A stretch of DNA of 64,000 bases from Vanessa cardui. Taxonomy: Eukaryota > Arthropoda > Insecta > Lepidoptera > Nymphalidae. The notes under the pieces were generated by a model. The model saw only the letters and a list, made by a program, of their open reading frames with translations, did not search any database and had not been told where the DNA came from. The DNA is taken from assembly GCF_905220365.1 (NCBI RefSeq), contig NC_061154.1:14074001-14138000 (forward strand). The letters are read 5' to 3'. The position numbers and the translations under genes were made by a program. Positions 11,106 to 23,649 of this stretch are shown here, piece after piece (the first letter of the stretch is position 1; every line of letters starts with the position of its first letter).

Positions 11106-13150
11106 TTTTAACACAGAATGAAGATAGACAGTTGCAATGATGTTATCCAGCGATTTTCTATAATTCCCTTTCAATCTAAAAAATGGCTGAACGTATAGTG
11201 ACATTTGTCGGAATGCATAGTAACAGTTGGAATCAAATGTAGCTCAAACTTTAATCAAATTTCGTGTATGGATATGTATGTATATATGAGCTGGTGACGT
11301 CATATTGAACGCAATTACTGATATATCCCTTTTTGTAGATGGGATGTCATGGTTTTAAATTATATTCGTTTGAGCTTAGGATACTTATATATTTTTTAAC
11401 AGTTTTCCGAACTTATTCTCTCATACATAATAATATATGATGTCCAGTCGCTGTTACGTTGTTGTAACGAAGAGACTCCGCGAAGGTTTAGTACTTATAA
11501 ATAATCATAGTTATAACAACTCTTATAATGTATTTTTCATAATAATTTGAAAAATACGTACCATTCTTAAAAAAAAAAAAAAAAACAAAATATAACTGTC
11601 GCTGAAGATACAATAGTTTTGAAGATATATATATATAAATACAAAAGATTGTGCACCGAGAAGGGGTTGCTTAAAGGAACCACAGCTACAGTCAGAAAGT
11701 ACAAAATTTTCAGGGCGTACATAAATATTTTGAATAAACGTGAAGTTTCACCGGATACTAACAAGTTTATATAACTACTTTTTAAATGTACACGATAATT
11801 AATGTATTTTATTTTACGTCCTGCAATTCAAACAAGACGACAATTATAGCTGGTCGCTATATTATTGTAAAATCAAATTAGGAACAGAATACATTTTCAG
11901 GTCAGATGCCAAATCTTATAAAACCTAGTTGCACATGCACACTTAAGATAACAATCAGACACACAGATCTTAGGTACAGGGCTACTTATAAATCTGATGA
12001 ATTTAAACAAAAAACCTACTCATGAATTTAAAGGTTTAGAAAATCGAGTTAATAAGTATCGTTACGATAAAAATATGCATTAAAAATCAATACTTTATGT
12101 AACTGTAAACAGCACTAGATTTTTTTTTTTAATTCAAATACTGAAACCTTCGAAATTAATCATTCGATCATTATTGGTTATATCAAAATTGTATATGAGG
12201 AAATTGTTAATATCAAAAATTTTGTAGTCACAAAAAGATCTCATTATTTTTAATCTGTTCTATTCGCGGAAGTGAATTTCTATTTATACCACCTGTCTGT
12301 TTTTGATGTCTTTACCATCGCCCGATCACCCACGGTTCGAGAAGTTTACAAAGGACTCGTTTCACAAGTAAGCTGACAATTCAAATCGATTTCAAAGTAT
12401 TTCGTTCGAAAAATAGAAACGAGAGCTAGGTATATTCGTACCTTAATTGGAGATTACATCCGTTACGTTCCATTTTTGAAAATGTTGTTTATAACTTTTA
12501 ACAAATCTAACAAGTCTATTCTAGTCTGCCAAGTTCATGTAAATTTGTTTTTAACATATAAAGTGCGTTACGTTTAATCAGATTTTAGACATAAGATATA
12601 ATTATAGAAACCGGCTGGTAATTAACAGTACCAATTCGGCATGCAGCCTTTAACGTCGAATCTAATTTATAAAATTAAAAACGAAAAAGGTTTTAATATT
12701 ATTTTTTTTTAATCGTGTTGATGTCACTCGTTTTTTATCTCTTTTGAACAAAGTAATTGTAAACTATTACCTGCTACCTATAGGTAATCTTTAAAATTGG
12801 TTGTCGTGACAGATTCTTACCTAGATTTGTTAATTCTCAGCTCCTCGGGATGTTGCTTGAGACACGTTGCTTATTTTCAGACTCCGTTGGTGAAATAACT
12901 GTAACAAAAAAAAAGGTTATTTAAAATAAGTTAAAAATTATTCCGGCCAAGAAAATAATTTCATAATATAAAATAAAAAAACTATTTCGTTTCCATAATA
13001 TACGAGTATAGATTATATGAGTGTGTTAAATCATAGTGTCGTTTAAGCATTACTGATACCAAAATTATTATATTAGTATTCCACGTCTGGTGATATCTCC
13101 GTAGCAACCTTATATGGTCTGATGACGACCGCTCGTTGATAACAGTTGTT
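11106..13150. other. Non-coding stretch, no gene seen
   Basis: Contains an A15-16 homopolymer at about 11570-11585 and several poly-T runs. No coding region or clear mobile element was recognised. Confidence 0.5.
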
Positions 13151-13176
13151 GTCACTAGACCCTATGGTCTAGTGAC
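13151..13176. repeat. Perfect 11-bp inverted repeat
   Basis: GTCACTAGACC and GGTCTAGTGAC flank the 4-base spacer CTAT. Possibly a terminator-like foldback remnant; function unknown. Confidence 0.9.
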
Positions 13177-13628
13177 CCGAATACGCGAATCTTAATCGCA
13201 GATTTCGGGCTTAATTTCGACTTTAGTGTTAGTTTTTATTCGGAGGAAATTTTTACATAAATAATTTGTGTATGTTTATATCTGTAATAATTACTCATAA
13301 TAACTATATAGCGTATTATAGTGAATATATAGCTTTTTATATGTATATTAAAAAGCTGTAATATCATTCTATGTTATATAAATATTTCTTTGCTGCGTCA
13401 ATATGTACTTTCGTATTTACTAATGAATTTTCGGTTACATGTTATTTTGTAAGATTTAATAAGTTAGGCTGACTGACCACCGCAACTTCAATGTGCCACC
13501 AAACTTCTTAATTAACTTGTAAGAAACCCTTAAAAAAAGAAAAAAACTGTATGGCGAAGAATCTTAAAAAGATGATTTCAGATTATTTCGGTTTGACAGT
13601 CTCTTAGCGTATCACTTGTCAATTTTAT

Positions 13629-13860
13629 CTGGGGGCACGGCAGTGCCCCAGCCATGTCTCGAGCAAAACGGGCATAGCCGTTCTATCTTTTCTCGAAGCG
13701 ATTCGCGGCTGTTTCGCCCCTTACATCTTTGAAGTGGACAAAGCTAGGAGTTTGAATAGGACCTGGCTTCTATGAGATCTCAAAACTTTTTACGATGGAA
13801 AGACTGCTGCGAGAGGCTTGACATTTTTTTACATTCAATATTTTTGGTGGGATTATAATA
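13629..13860 (+). mobile_element. Interspersed repeat family Y, copy 1
   Basis: Starts with the inverted repeat GGGGCACGGCAGTGCCCC (13632-13649). The right part (GAGATCTCAAAACTTTTTAC and TTTTTGGTGGGAT) recurs at 39989-40093. Both words are familiar from lepidopteran dispersed repeats. The class is not determined. Confidence 0.65.
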
Positions 13861-13862
13861 TA

Positions 13863-14030
13863 ATAATAACAACCTGTAAAATTTCCCACTGCTGGGCAAA
13901 GGCTTCATTTCCCTTTGAGGAGCGTATTCCACCACTACCCCGATGCGGATTGGTGGATTCACATGTGCCAGAATTTCGTTGAAATTAAACACATGCAGGT
14001 TTCCTCACAATATTTTCGAACGTCGTTTTA
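13863..14030 (-). mobile_element. tRNA-derived SINE, 3' part
   Basis: Reverse orientation. It runs from the TCCCACTGCTGGGC tail through the ATTCCACCACTACCC...GCGGATTGGTGGATT block to CACATGCAGGTTTCCTCACA. The tRNA-like head is missing, a usual 5' truncation. Confidence 0.85.
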
Positions 14031-14639
14031 GATGAATTTATAACGCGTTCTAACAAATGGGCCATTAGGCTGTTCAATGTCATTCAAAACACTAAAATTC
14101 ATCCTTAATAACATCAGCCGAACGGTAGGTGTAAATAAAACAGCTTACTTTGAAAACAATATTACGTTCTCAATGTTCAAACTGATATTGAATGTTAAAT
14201 TCTAGAAACTCTTCTATTAAAATATATTTTCTTTGATTGTATTTTGCAAACACCTGTTAGTTCTTATAAACTTTGTAATATTTTAAAGTTAGAGCCCCTC
14301 GTCGGTGGAGAATGTCTCGGTATTTATTGAAGTGTATGTAATTCTTTGTATTGACTGTACTTCGAGTTGTTATTTTATTGAATACAGATAATTAAACACA
14401 TTGAAACCGATCAAATGCTAGTCTGAGATAATGTGGTAACTTTAGTACTAAATTTTAACTACTTAGAAGGAGGTTTTTTATCTGTTTTTTCCACATCCAG
14501 TAACTATGCCATACGCAATTTATTTCACGACGTTTTCTATTAAAAGTCTTTGCTAGTATATGATTATTGGTAATTATTGAAAAAATGTGGTAAAAAACGC
14601 ATCATCTTTATTAACATAAGAATCAATAACATTGAATGC

Positions 14640-14768
14640 TTAAATTTATGCGTGGAATGGTGGCAAGAATGCTAGCAGCATTTCCCCGTTGAATCGTAAT
14701 TCCGATCCTCTGGGCAAAAAACGAACCAGCCCTCCTGTCACCAGTGGAGGCAATGAGGGAATTTTATT
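14640..14768 (-). mobile_element. Interspersed repeat family X, copy 2
   Basis: Reverse complement of the core described at 3150, with the same CTGGGCAAAAAACGAACCAG end. The tail shares TTAATTCTTATGTTAATAA-like wording with copy 1. Confidence 0.75.
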
Positions 14769-14907
14769 GAAATGTTAAACGTCAATTTTGTAACAGTGAA
14801 AATATTTTTTTATAAATTATTCGAATCTCTATTGTATATCTATAATTATAAGTTTACGTCTTAGTGGTCTTATATATATTTCAATAATAGTTCATGCCTT
14901 GGTCATA

Positions 14908-15080
14908 TAATATTATAAAAGCGAAAGTAACTCTGTCTCTCTGTCTGTTGCTCTTTCAAGACCAAACAAATGAACCTGGATTTCAAGGAAGGACATAGGT
15001 TACGTTTTTCCTCACATATAACATCAAAACCCCTAAATCGCTAGAGAAGCCGCAGGTGATAATTAGTTTAATACACAAGT
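14908..15080 (+). mobile_element. Decayed short repeat, possibly Helitron-like
   Basis: Contains TATAAAAGCGAAAGTAACTC, a CTGT-rich run, GGACATAGGTTACGTTTTT and GCCGCAGGTGATAATTAG. A relative with the same ATAGGTTACGTTTTTT word lies at 53408-53640. The termini are too eroded to define. Confidence 0.5.
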
Positions 15081-15276
15081 GTTCCTAGACCTAGCCCTAA
15101 TATTCAATCAGGGAGTGGAGACCAGGGTGCTGACGTGATTAATGAACATGCTTTGTACGCGATTAATTCTGTATCACTTTTAATTGCCCTAATGATATTT
15201 ATTCGTGGAATAACGTTCTCGAGGAGTTGTTAAATCGTTTGTCAAAGTATGGATTCACTTATCGTTAGTATACAAT

Positions 15277-15572
15277 AACAGCCTGTAAATTACCCACTGC
15301 TGCTCTAATACGTCCTCTCCTTTTGAAGTGATGGTTTGGAAGATATTCCACCACGCTGTTCCAATGCAGGCTAGCGGAATACACATGTGACAGAATTTCT
15401 AAAAAATTAGACACATGCAGGTTTCCTCACGATGTTTTCCTTCATCGTCGATCATGAGATGAATATGTAAACACTAATTAAGCACATAAATATTCAGTGG
15501 TGCATGCCTGGATTTTGAACCCGCAATCACCGATTAAGATGCACGAGTGTTGACCACTGCGCCATCTAGGCT
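15277..15572 (-). mobile_element. tRNA-derived SINE, near full length
   Basis: In reverse it runs from the tRNA-like head (GAGCCTAGATGGCGCAGTGG on the minus strand, 15572) through a B-box-like region and AAAACATCGTGAGGAAACCT to the CAGCAGTGGG tail and GGCTGTTATTG end. It is the most complete minus-strand copy. No clear target duplication. Confidence 0.9.
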
Positions 15573-15579
15573 CCTTCTC

Positions 15580-16182
15580 TCTTTTGCATAATTGAAGGCC
15601 TGCTATATATGTATATGTAGGATCTTTGATTAAAAATAGATTAAACTTTACATTTTCGGACGTCATTATGCAAGCGTATATATAAGTGCAAAATGACTAC
15701 AAAGGAATATATCATCTCCAAACTTGTAAGTGTGGGATGTAACTCCGTGATATTTGTCCAAACCTGTGTGAATCAGCTTTAAAGGTCCTTGGAGGGAAAA
15801 GCCATTCCCTGTGGGATTTTTAGTTTTTATAGAAATAAATTTATTTCATACGTCATTTAGTGTTAATATTTTTCTCGTTACATAACATTTAAATGCAGGA
15901 TAAAATAATATTTAACTTAATATTAATAAATTAAATATTGAATACTGACTTTTTGGTCTGTTTGATCCAACAAATACTTGACGATGAAAAATTAAGGGCC
16001 ATTGAAAAAGGTCAATTGAATAATCCAGCTACGATTATTATTGAGGATTTTTCAATGACAAAAGTCTGGTTGCCTCTAGGAAATACGATAATATGAGATT
16101 TATGGAATGACGAATGCACCTGTTTGCGGAAATACTTGTAATTAAACATATTTGTTGTCTTAAATTTTCGCGATGATTACAC
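15580..16182. other. Non-coding stretch, no gene seen
   Basis: No coding support. 15720-15840 has a compositional change (GGAGGGAAAAGCCATTCCCT) that may be an unidentified repeat tail. Confidence 0.45.
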
Positions 16183-16365
16183 ATTTAAATAAAACTATTT
16201 ATAACGGATGAATCGCGTATATTAATTATTTTTAAAACATCCCGACGTTTCGAGCACTTTGCAGTCTGCCCGTGACCACGAACACTGCAAAGTGCTCGAA
16301 ACGTCGGGATGTTTAAAAATAATTAATATACGCGATTCATCCTTTATAAATAGTTTTATTTAAAT
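16183..16365. mobile_element. Long foldback element, about 82-bp arms
   Basis: Arms 16183-16265 and 16284-16365 are reverse complements over about 82 bp. Only one substitution (near 16207 against 16342) and one single-base indel (AAAA against TTT near 16236) were seen. The 18-base loop is 16266-16283. The centre holds ACATCCCGACGTTTCGAGCA, a word repeated widely in lepidopteran genomes. Transcribed, it would give a long near-perfect dsRNA stem. Confidence 0.9.
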
Positions 16366-16886
16366 TAAACATATTTCCCACGTAACCGATTTCGTTTGGG
16401 ATTAGCTGAAATTTTTCAGGACGACATGATTACATTTGATGTGACCAGTATTTTAACTTTTAATATATGTGTTCCGGAAGAGTGGAAAGGCATACAGCTT
16501 GCATAAAACACGGAACACGGTTTCCAATACATAAATTTAAAAATAATGTTAATACTAGTTCACCCAGCCACGCGTTGCTGTGGCTCAGTAATGATAATAT
16601 ATTGAATAACCATTTTTAGTGATTCTTTGGTAAAATCAAATAATATTTTCTAAAAAAAAATCATTCATATAAGATTTAAAAAAAAAACGCAAAGTCAAAA
16701 AGTAATAGGTAAATTATCGAGATATTGAAACTACAAACCAACATATATTTCCTGAATTTAAAATTTGTTCATCTTATATTAAATTATAGTTTGTGACTTA
16801 CAAAATTACATATAAACTATGTAAATTAAAAACATATTAAAATAAATTTTCATAAAAAGGTAGATAACATTTATGTCGAACTATTA

Positions 16887-17116
16887 TTATTTCAATTTTA
16901 AATTATTAAAACTCAATATTATCTGAGTATTACTTTGTATAAAACATTCTTGGTTAACCTGTTTTTCACTAACACGAAGGGATTTAATGGTTTTCCTACA
17001 CTTGATCGGGCAATACATAGCTGTCCATGTGTGAAACACAGGTTTTTCAAATCCAAACCGACAATAGATATGGTTAGCCATAAAATTTTTTCATGATCAT
17101 CGCAAAAGCTAAACAA
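16887..17116 (-). pseudogene. Helitron helicase C-terminus remnant
   Basis: Overlapping frames encode IVGLDLKNLCFTHGQLCIA then SSVGKPLNPFV. This matches the FSHGQLYVACSRVG-type C-terminal motif (helicase motif VI region) of Helitron/Pif1-like helicases. In intact elements the helicase unwinds DNA during rolling-circle transposition. The remnant needs frame changes and the Arg of the CSRVG word has become Ser, so it is inactive. Confidence 0.75.
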
Positions 17117-17236
17117 ATTGGTTATTGGAGCATTTACTCGGTATTGGAGATTCTTACGCTATCAGTGGAATATGTGGCAACGGAACAATATCTCCTTTAA
17201 ATTTTCCCGAAGATTATTATTCTAGATATTTTCACC

Positions 17237-18347
17237 TTAGTTACATACTGGAGGTGGGTTTAAATTACGAAGAAGAAAGAATAAGTGGTAAACCTGATTG
17301 ATTCCTGACATGGTCAGAGTATTCAAAAGTTCCTCTGTGAGCCTTATACGTTTTTGACAGCAATGGTGAATATGGACTACCCACCGATTATAAATTTTCA
17401 CTTCATTTTTAGGATTCGAAATTCGCATTTCTAAATATGTGATCACAATTCTCAGGTACGCTGCGGCGATAATGGATCACCATTGATATTTGTAATAGTA
17501 TTATTGGTTAAGGGTTTCGGAAAACATTTTTTGCACCTTCCTTCTTTCATGCATGGTGGTGTCATGTTAAAATCACCACACGGTCCGTGGATCATGTGAC
17601 TGATAACAATATTAAATAATTCTGAGGCAGTTAGTGGATTTGGAATTTTGGCAGAACTTATTTTGTCCATTTCTTCTGAACGGCTTTTGTCTTCAAGTTA
17701 AATCAAAATATGAGAATAAGGCAAACCTCGCCTTTGCCACTCAAAAGAATACAGACGGCAACGTGTGTTACCAAAAACTGAATATTTTACGATTAAATCA
17801 ATTAAAGAAAAGATTCCGCTGTTGCTCTCTCTTTTGCTTGTTCGATGAAATTATGTAGGCACCGAGTTATCACGCGTTCCTCACAATTGCCCATAAAATA
17901 AATTTAGATTAAATTTGGGGTATCATTACGCGTTGGCATGAATGATCTTGTGGTACACTTAGCTTTGGATTTTGAATTGAACTTTGACTATTTCCATTAG
18001 ATGTGTGATCGCAAATTTTAGGTGCGCCAAAGGACGTTTTGGAAGCAAGTATTGAATTTGCGTATCAAATCGTTCGATTTGCCAGCAAATCATTTTTAAG
18101 GTTCCGGTAGATAGGAAGAGGTGCCAGTACAACTTTTCCAGATGCTCAAACACATACCGGTCGTTTCATCGCCGAATTTTAAGATTTGACAATATTGGCT
18201 TATTTTATGCATTACACCAGTTATAATTTGATGATGTGCAGAGTATTTGATGTCTGGTGCATATTCCAGCGCAAGGCGAACGAATGATGTACCTGTTAAT
18301 GCACGTTTAGTCCGGAAACTCGGAAATCTAAATTTACACACACACAT
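17237..18347 (-). pseudogene. Helitron replication protein, N-terminal and central remnants
   Basis: 18347-18096 encodes YCQILKFGDETTGMCLSIWK with paired Cys, like the zinc-finger-like N-terminal part of Helitron proteins, followed by LPEP. 17670-17452 encodes HMIHGPCGDFNMTPPCM then GRCKKCFPKPLTNNTI, a highly typical Helitron segment. 17446-17237 holds NRWVV...H. These pieces are in different frames separated by stops and deletions. Confidence 0.8.
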
Positions 18348-18691
18348 AAATTCAAATAGTACGATTTACATGTTAATTTTGACAAATGTTAAATGTTATA
18401 GACGAAATTATATTTCTTTAAAGTACATGAATACAATCTGTACAGCGCAACCTGATACTGTTGTTAACATATATTAACATCGGTTTACTCGTTTGTAATT
18501 GACAACTTATATGTTGCCAATATATTGTTTCATATATCGACTAATTCTCGAATTTCACCAAAAACAAATCTATGCAACGTAATAGAATATATGTATATAT
18601 TGTTAAACATAGTATCTTAACGAACATCAGAATGAAAAAGTTCTATATTTAATTCTATTAGACACCTTTTCTAAAAGTACTCTTATATGTC

Positions 18692-18936
18692 AAACATACG
18701 ACCTCCGTGGTCGAGTAGTATGTACACCGGTTTTCATAGGTACGCTACTCCGAGGTCCCGGGTTCGATTCCCGGCCGAGTCAATGTAGATTATCATTACT
18801 TTTCTATTTTGTCTTTTCTCTGTGTGTTTGTGGTACCGTCGTTACTTCTGATTTTCCATAACACAAGTGCTTTAGCTACTTACATTGGGATCAGAGTAAT
18901 GTTTGTGATGTTGTCTCACATTTATTTATAAACATA
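18692..18936 (+). mobile_element. tRNA-derived SINE, second family, with target duplication
   Basis: Element 18699-18929 begins CGACCTCCGTGGTCGAGTAG and has the B-box GGTTCGATTCCCGGCCGAG. Its body contains GATACCGTCGTTACTTCTG-like wording and it ends in a TTTA run. The 7-bp direct repeat AAACATA flanks it (18692-18698 and 18930-18936), so it is a target-primed insertion with intact ends. A second copy is in the SDHA-like gene at 62801-63030. Confidence 0.9.
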
Positions 18937-21130
18937 GTCGCCCGTTGAACTGTCATGTTATTGAATTTTATGAATTTAATATCGAAATAGCTCGAATATA
19001 TAGTGTCAACAAAAATCAAATTTTTTTAACAATCTATAATTTTATTAATGTAAATAATGATCACTTGTAAATTTATAGCCTGGACCCAAAAGATTCCTTA
19101 AGATGTAAATTTAAAGAAATTAATAATGTACACAAAAAAATAAATGATTTTCCTAAAAAATGTAACGTAAATTCCATTAATACTATGAACAAGAATAAAC
19201 TTGTTACGCTAAGTTTACACAGGGTTAGTAACTTTTTTTGGAGCAATGTATACGTTTTTACAACAGGATGCCAGAAAACGTTCAAAAATATTCAATTATA
19301 AAATTCAAAAGGGTCGATAAAGTAATTGTTTTATGGTATAGGATAGGATAAAGAAAATAATAAGATCTAGTCTTCTGCTGTCAATGTTTTAACATATTTA
19401 ATTCAAAATAATATCACATCAAAGTATGAGTACATTTTTATTAATTAAATAACTTTATTTTTCATCCTTCGGACTTTGACTTTTCACGTGAAATTTGTGA
19501 TATTATTCGAAACATGAGTAAACATATCATGTTAGGACTCAGATTTGGAACTAGTCGAGTTCCATATGTAAGTACTTAAAAGTTAGCGGTTTCGTTCCTG
19601 TAATGAATGGCTCCCTCTGTGGGATGTGACGTTATATACTGTCACAAACAACGGCTTGTTTTCGAAGTTGGATTTTAAAGTGAGAATTTTGTAAAATTAT
19701 TTCGTTTCGTTAAAATTTTGTTTCAAATATTTCAATTGTAGTCAATGTGTTTGAGTAACGAGATTTTAATACGTTATAGTAATTTATAAGAAATGTAGTA
19801 CCTACATGGCTGTGTGGTGTACTATGACACAATCACATACAGACTTTTTAATGTTTCGTATGAGAATGTTTAAGGGTCTAAGGATTCTTCTAAGGTTTAC
19901 AGTAAAATTACAACCAGTTTATTAATTTACATTTTTATACCGGTCTTTTTAAGAAAGACCAGCCTCAAATCGCTATCATTTATGAAGATTCACTACTCCG
20001 AAGCCTATGGATTATCTTAAAAAATTATTTTACGTTGTGAGTATGAATTCACAGGCTCTGTAAGTTCATATCTTTCGATACTGTAGTAAAATTTAATGCA
20101 TAGGTATTTGAGTTAAAGAAGATTTAAGCTACAAAGCTTGATGCTGGAAAATATATTCATCAGTTCGAAAATGATAAGCCCATTGACAAATATTAATACA
20201 TATTTTTTCAGCACCAAAACATTTTGTATATTACACAAATATAAATACGAAGTTGATCCATAAGCCTGAACATCGTAAACAAATATTTTTTGTAACAGAC
20301 AACACCGTCCATTTTATTAATTAAATAGACAAACACTATCGGAGTAAGGTATTATTCACGGTATGTTAGTTTTTGAAGCGAATTTATAAAACTATTTGTG
20401 AAGGCAAACATCGGTAATTATCGACAAATTTATCAAATCAATTAGATCTATTGATAATCCGTCTCATTGTATGGAGTTTCTTTTGGAAAGGAGATCTCGA
20501 CATGACATAAGTAAAATATTGATATATGAATGAGTAGAACAAATAATAAAATTAAGAAAAGCAATCTTCAGTTTTTCTTGAAAACCATCTTACTCTTTTG
20601 TGTTACTATTGTCGCCGTTATCTCTCCAAACAGAGACCAAACAACGACCAAACAGTCAGTAAACATACACACACACTGTCACTCACCAGATGGAACTAGT
20701 TTATTACTCTTTTTGATTCTACCTAACGTATTATTATATCATACAACATTATATGTACAAGTGACTTGATAAGTCTGGTCTAAGTTAGGTTTCCATCTCG
20801 TTTACGTTCTAATAATGTAAAGGAAGGAAATTGAAAATTCTACAAAGGATCCGGCTTAGGTAAATTACAAACGGATATCATTCATCACATAAAACAGTCT
20901 CTACATTTCCGGCTTGTTGTGAGCACAATCGTTTATTGCTTCTGATACATCTCGTCTCATTCACAAAGAAAACGAGTATCTAGATTATTATCTAACTTTA
21001 AACATGCAATTTGATATTTGACGTCTTTCAATTTGTAATAGGCATAAACGAAGATTTATTATCTGGTTTATTTGTAAAACACTAAAACTTTTGAATTGAC
21101 AGCTTGTAAATGTTTCACATATAAGTCAAT
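18937..21130. other. Non-coding stretch, no gene seen
   Basis: About 2.2 kb of AT-rich DNA. The open frames at 19073-19285 and 20530-20769 show no known domain and no codon bias. A moderately GC-rich patch lies at 19590-19670. Confidence 0.5.
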
Positions 21131-21134
21131 ACCT

Positions 21135-21240
21135 TCTTTTCTCTTTTGTAGAAAGGTTTTAGGTGTATTCCTACACGCTGTTCCAATACGGATTCATGGC
21201 TACACATTTGGCATTAGTAAATAGAAAAGAATTTAAAAAT
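21135..21240 (-). mobile_element. Heavily decayed tRNA-derived SINE
   Basis: The block TATTCCTACACGCTGTTCCAATACGG followed by CACATTTGGCA matches the 3' body of the main SINE family in reverse, with many substitutions. Confidence 0.5.
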
Positions 21241-21719
21241 TAATTTATATGCTATGCTATGTGTTTTCAAATGAAAATGCAGATCAAGGTTTTCACCTCA
21301 CGAGGTTATCTTATACTTTATTCACAAAATACACCATTTTAGTTCCTAAGATTAATAGCGCGTTGACTTTGTGGCAAAATGTCAATTTGAAATTAAAATA
21401 AAACAAAAACGTACAAATACAATATGTCACTTAAAAATATTTATTACATATACAATTTTACGATATTATTTGCTTTGTAAACATCATATTTCGCGGTAAA
21501 ATAGCCGCGACAAATTTACTGAATATATTTTAATCACGGTCGACTGCTATCATCGACTTTGTATTAATTAAAGAGAGAATCAATCCAGTCGAACTTTTAA
21601 CAATAATAATGCATATTTTGCAAATATAATTAATTAAATTTGCAGATCATATTATTGTTCATTCTACCTATAATAAAATATACGCCTGTAATGGATTGCA
21701 AAGCTGAACTTATTAAACA

Positions 21720-21812
21720 CTAGCGACTCGTCCTGGGTTCGCACGGATGTGATTTAATGCTAAAGAACTCATAATGTGTCATTACACACACTGTAATGTA
21801 TAATTATTAAGT
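21720..21812 (-). mobile_element. Helitron family H2, 3' fragment
   Basis: CTAG at 21720-21723 followed by CGACTCGTCCTGGGTTCGCA matches the H2 terminus. The copy is cut off where the RTE LINE begins. Confidence 0.5.
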
Positions 21813-21814
21813 AT

Positions 21815-22871
21815 ATGTATCATCATCCTCCTGCCCTTTTCCCAATTTTATTTGGGGTCGGCGCAGCATGTCTTCTCCTTCCATACTTCTCTGTCAGACA
21901 TCACATCTCACAAGTAACATTCTTTCTAACCATATCGTCTTTCACACAGTCCATCCATCGTTTTCTTGGTCGTCCTCTACCTCTATACCCATCCACATCC
22001 ATGCTCAAGGCCTTCCTCACAATATGTTCCTCATTCCTCCGCATTACATGCCCATACCATGATAGCCGCCTTCCACATAACTTCTCGGCTATCGGTGTCA
22101 CTTTGAAACTTCCTCTTATGTTCCTCACTCTATCCATTCACGTAACACCACACATTCCTCTCAGCATTCTCATCTCTGCAACATGCAATTGTCTTTTAGT
22201 CATCCCTTTTGTAGCCCAACATTCTGATCCATATAGAACAGCAGGTCTGATCATGGTCTTATAGATCTTCCCCTTAAGTTTAAGGGGAATACGGGGTCAC
22301 AAATTGTTCCCGTAACCTGCCGTCATTTCATCCATCCTATGTTAATCCCGTGCTTCACCGTTCGATCTATTTCGTCATCGCCTTGAATGAGTGAACCGAG
22401 ATACCGGAAGTCGAAGCAGACTGGAAGAGCGCCATCAAGCGCTATGGCTTCAGGACCGGAGAGACCGCCGAAATCGCAGAACATGTATTCAGTCTTCGTT
22501 CCACTGATTTTCAGGCCAACATTCTCCAGTTTCCGTTGCCAATCCTCCAATCTACTCTGGATCTCAGGTCCATCTTCACCAACCAGTATAATGTCGTCGG
22601 CAAAAAGCATGCACCAGTGTGCCTCCTCCTGTATGTCCGCCGTTAGAGCGTCCATAACCAGCAGGAAGAGGTAAGGACTTAGAGCCGACCCTTGGTGCAA
22701 ACCTACAGCCACATTGAACCGGTCGGTGTTACCGGCAGACGATCGGACTTAGGTACAAGATCCCTTGTACATAGCACGGACTAACTCCACATATTTCCCA
22801 GACAAACCTTTCTCTTTCAATGCCCACTATAACACCTCACGAGGCACCCTATCATAGGCTTTCTCGAGATC
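21815..22871 (-). mobile_element. 5'-truncated RTE-clade LINE
   Basis: The 3' end (plus-strand words CATCATCCTCCTGCCCTTTT and ATTTTATTTGGGGTCGGCGC) is the usual RTE 3' end in Lepidoptera. The body encodes RT in minus orientation from 22871 downwards. It is truncated at its 5' side in a TATA-rich stretch. The endonuclease and the first half of the RT are absent. No autonomous function is left. Confidence 0.9.
21901..22871 (-). pseudogene. RTE reverse transcriptase, C-terminal half
   Basis: 22871-22830 encodes NDLEKAYDRVPREV (RT region A). 22712-22323 encodes GLHQGSALSPYLFLLVMD (region B) and CMLFADDIILVGE (region C with the catalytic Asp pair), then GLKISGTKTEYM and YLGSLI. 22137-21901 encodes the C-terminal RRLSWYGHVMRR and GRPRKRWMDCVKDD block. 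In-frame stops near 22810 and 22750 and a shift between 22323 and 22137 break it. Confidence 0.9.
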
Positions 22872-23645
22872 ATTTATGTATATGTATACATATACTATAT
22901 TATGAATTACATTGAGAGCACTATAGTCCACGTATATTTTATCTTCGTATTTCGTATTTATTTTACTTTTAATCATGAAACCATCACATCTTATATTCCT
23001 TATATTTACTTGTCTATTCTAGACTTATACCTATTTTGGATTATATGAAAAACTTTACTCATAACTATAGTAAGCTTGTATTAAAAATTGCTCGGTAAAT
23101 CAAGTATTAAATAAATCTTTCCTGAACTGACTTACGCTTCTACAACGTTAAGCAATAATCGTACCACAAATAATTATCACAAATTTTGATTAAAATGAAG
23201 TATTGTTACTATTAATGAGGTTCAGTACCAATTCGAGGTATCGCCTTTGAAACACCACGTCTGATGATTCTGCGACGTATTTTCCATAGAAGCATTTAAT
23301 ATGACGGGTTCAGTTTAAATTATTTTGACCTCATAATTATTTTACTCTATGTTCTTAGTTATATATAATTCATAGAACACTTCTCAAAATAAGAAGGCTG
23401 TAAGCGGTAGTGGGTCTTGTAAGATTTTGAAACTATTTTGATACTACACGTTGAGCGTCTTTTTGGTAAAAAGAGGTCGTTATTATTGCTTGAATTTTTT
23501 ATGTATAGATATATGGTTTCCAATTTTTAGCCAAATAGATAGTTCTTCGGTCTATCACGTTGCAAACTGATCCGAAAGCTGTGACAGTTAATATTAAAAA
23601 GTGAAATATAACATCAGTGACGTGAATTTACCTCTTTGTAAATTG
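22872..23645. other. Non-coding stretch, no gene seen
   Basis: AT-rich. No motif or repeat recognised apart from the TATA-rich start next to the RTE truncation point. Confidence 0.5.
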
Positions 23646-23649
23646 AAGT

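Larger units (their letters stand above)
16555..18350 (-). mobile_element. Decayed autonomous Helitron (Rep/helicase remnants)
   Basis: On the minus strand the 3' end is CTAG (16558-16555) followed by T, preceded by the short hairpin CCACAGCAACGCGTGG about 12 bases upstream, as in Helitrons. Coding remnants upstream correspond, in order, to the Helitron N-terminal region, the pre-helicase region and the extreme helicase C-terminus. Most of the helicase is deleted. The 5' TC end was not located beyond about 18350. Confidence 0.8.

Noticed and set aside
18699..18781. Possible tRNA gene (GGTTCGATTCCCGG box)
   Set aside because: Followed by the full SINE body and a TTTA tail and flanked by a target duplication. 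It is a SINE head, not a tRNA gene.
21815..22264. 149-codon plus-strand open frame
   Set aside because: It lies antisense to the RTE reverse transcriptase. The minus-strand motifs (RPRKRW, FADD) explain the openness.
22387..22674. 95-codon plus-strand open frame
   Set aside because: Antisense shadow of the RTE RT fragment.
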